From Deminuibacter sp966424055 (lineage in GTDB: Bacteria > Bacteroidota > Bacteroidia > Chitinophagales > Chitinophagaceae): a stretch of DNA of 64,000 nt. Shown one piece after another: positions 62,795 to 64,000 of this stretch. The stretch covers positions 1 through 64,000 of the forward strand of contig CBJLMB010000015.1 of the NCBI GenBank assembly GCA_966424055.1, given 5' to 3'. The notes below the pieces were generated by a model. The model saw nothing but the letters and a program-made list of their open reading frames with translations. It had not been told where the DNA came from and did not search any database. The translations under genes were made by a program, and so were the position numbers. Numbering within the stretch: position 1 is the stretch's first letter; the number at the start of each line of letters is the position of its first letter.

Positions 62795-63961
62795 CTATCC
62801 GGCCGATAGTAAATCTATTGCGCCTTCTGCCAAAAAAGTTGATCCCAAGGGGATGCAGTTTTCATTGAACACTACTTTGGGATGATGGAGATAGAAACAT
62901 TCCTCTGCTTCGGCCTGTGCACCCAGGAAATAAAACTGGGCGGGTATCTCCCTGGAATAAAAAGAAAAATCTTCTGCGATCAGCAGTCCCTTGCCTTCTA
63001 CCATATTGGTTGTACCAAATACCCGGTCTCTTGCGGCAGCTAATTTTTCATGTACAGCGGCATCATTGACCAGGCTGGGATAGTAAGCACTGAACTCCAT
63101 TTCTATGCGGCAGCCAAATGCGGTTTCCAAACCTTTCAATAAATCAGTCAGCTTGGACACTATCCTGTTATAGGTTTCAATATGCAATGCCCGCAATGAG
63201 CCCTGCAGCAATACCCTTTCAGGTATGATATTGAAAGTTGGTGAACCGCTTACTTCAGTGTATGTAAAAGCCAGTACAGCAGCTTCTGCTGTGGCTGTAT
63301 GCGACATAATGGACTGTGCGGCCACGATCAGCTGTGCGCTAACCAGTACAGGGTCTACCACATGATCCAGCGATCCTGCATGCCCTGCCACACCGGTGAT
63401 ATAAATAGAAAAATTGCCCACATTGGCCAGGTACTCGCCATTCTTGTATTCCAGTTTGCCCAAGGGTAGCAACGGGTGTACATGTAAGCCAAGCACTGCA
63501 GCTGCATCTTTCAGTTTGCCGCTCTCCGCAACCAGTTGTCCCCCGGATTTGCCTTTTTCCGGGCTGTTGCGCGGGCTCTCTTCTGCAGGCTGGAAAAGCA
63601 GTTTAACCGTTCCATTGAAATCTTTTTGTTTCAGTAAACCGGCTGCGCCCAGCAGCATGGTGGTATGGATATCATGCCCACAGGCATGCATTACATTACT
63701 GTTGACCGAACTGAAAGGCAGGCCTGTTTCTTCACTGATGGGCAATGCATCCATATCTGCACGAAGCACAACTACAGGCCCTTCTCCTTTTTTTAAAGTG
63801 CCAATTACACCTGTTGATGCAACCGTTTCAAAAGGGATATCCAGTTGTGCCAGTTCCTGCTGAACAAGGGCTGATGTTTGAAACTCTTTAAAACTCAATT
63901 CAGGATGTGTATGTAACTGCCGCCTGATAGCTACCAGCTTTTCAAATAATTGTTTTTCCAT
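62795..63961 (-). CDS. M20-family amidohydrolase (M20D, amino-acylase-like)
   Basis: A 388-residue cytoplasmic metallohydrolase. Metal-site motifs: RRQLHTHPELSFKEFQ, VLRADMDALPISEE, MHACGHDIHTTMLLGAA (metal Cys/His), LLFQPAEESPR (catalytic Glu-Glu) and FYLHHPKVVFNE; the dimerisation domain has AGHAGSLDHVVDP and FNIIPERVLLQGSLR. Such enzymes cleave N-acyl amino acids or related amides. No export signal. Its downstream border is the 62.4-62.8 kb tandem repeat; no link to the sugar pathway is evident. The upstream promoter lies at or beyond the window edge. Confidence 0.92.
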   Translation of the reverse strand: MEKQLFEKLVAIRRQLHTHPELSFKEFQTSALVQQELAQLDIPFETVASTGVIGTLKKGEGPVVVLRADMDALPISEETGLPFSSVNSNVMHACGHDIHTTMLLGAAGLLKQKDFNGTVKLLFQPAEESPRNSPEKGKSGGQLVAESGKLKDAAAVLGLHVHPLLPLGKLEYKNGEYLANVGNFSIYITGVAGHAGSLDHVVDPVLVSAQLIVAAQSIMSHTATAEAAVLAFTYTEVSGSPTFNIIPERVLLQGSLRALHIETYNRIVSKLTDLLKGLETAFGCRIEMEFSAYYPSLVNDAAVHEKLAAARDRVFGTTNMVEGKGLLIAEDFSFYSREIPAQFYFLGAQAEAEECFYLHHPKVVFNENCIPLGSTFLAEGAIDLLSAG

Positions 63962-64000
63962 ACCAGATAACCTGCGCTTTAACGATGTTTTTTTTGACTT

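Overview
The window comes from a Bacteroidota genome, most likely a Chitinophagaceae-type soil or freshwater bacterium. It holds three SusC/SusD pairs, a long set of signal-peptide-bearing glycan-active enzymes, a type IX secretion C-terminal tail on one of them, a clear TTTG/TAnnTTTG promoter and lipoproteins of the usual Bacteroidota form. Nearly all of it is one large carbohydrate-utilization region, mostly on the minus strand. No rRNA, tRNA, CRISPR, phage or transposase gene was seen.

Region 1 (about 1-25.3 kb, all minus strand, read from high to low coordinates): a LacI regulator (24240-25268), a GH172/DUF2961 enzyme, a DUF6786-like lipoprotein, an L-fucose/D-arabinose isomerase (fucI), a FucP-type symporter, a ribulokinase (araB), a GH116-type enzyme, a SusC/SusD pair with a small lipoprotein, a second SusC/SusD pair, a DUF4091 protein and a GH43 protein. 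Copies of the palindrome TTAAACGTTTAA lie before lacI, before araB and, with one change, before the GH172 gene, suggesting one LacI regulon. Region 2 (25.8-34.6 kb): a secreted TIM-barrel isomerase-like protein, a GH3 enzyme followed by a frameshifted esterase remnant, a T9SS-exported clan GH-D enzyme, a degenerate orphan ABC ATPase and an AraC regulator. Region 3 (34.6-53.9 kb, minus strand): a SusC/SusD pair resembling the one at 2.9-7.8 kb, three more GH172 proteins, a sodium/solute symporter, a GATase1-like protein, a ceramidase-type hydrolase, an unclassified toroid protein, a sialate O-acetylesterase-type esterase and a Gfo/Idh/MocA oxidoreductase. Region 4 (54.3-64 kb): a hisD paralogue with its own LacI regulator and palindromic operators, two lipoproteins, a TPR histidine kinase with its LuxR-type regulator, a degenerate receiver protein and an M20 amidohydrolase.

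The most interesting reading is that regions 1 and 3 form a D-arabinan/D-arabinofuranoside utilization system. GH172 and GH116 are the families in which exo-D-arabinofuranosidases have been described. FucI-type isomerases convert D-arabinose to D-ribulose, FucP can carry D-arabinose, and AraB-type ribulokinases can phosphorylate D-ribulose to D-ribulose 5-phosphate. Within the window there is no araA, araD, fucK or fucA and no recognisable GH29 or GH95 fucosidase, so neither the L-arabinose nor the L-fucose pathway is complete while the D-arabinose pathway is. The substrate assignment is inference.

The intergenic DNA is unusual. Compound low-complexity repeats (GGTTGAATG-type arrays, ACTGCCT words, a 40-bp TCGCGA-bounded element with a GGCGC hairpin) occur at about 25.3-25.7 kb and, in the opposite orientation, at 44.4-44.9 kb. 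Related or other repeats occur at 1-151, 56.7-57.0 kb and 62.4-62.8 kb.
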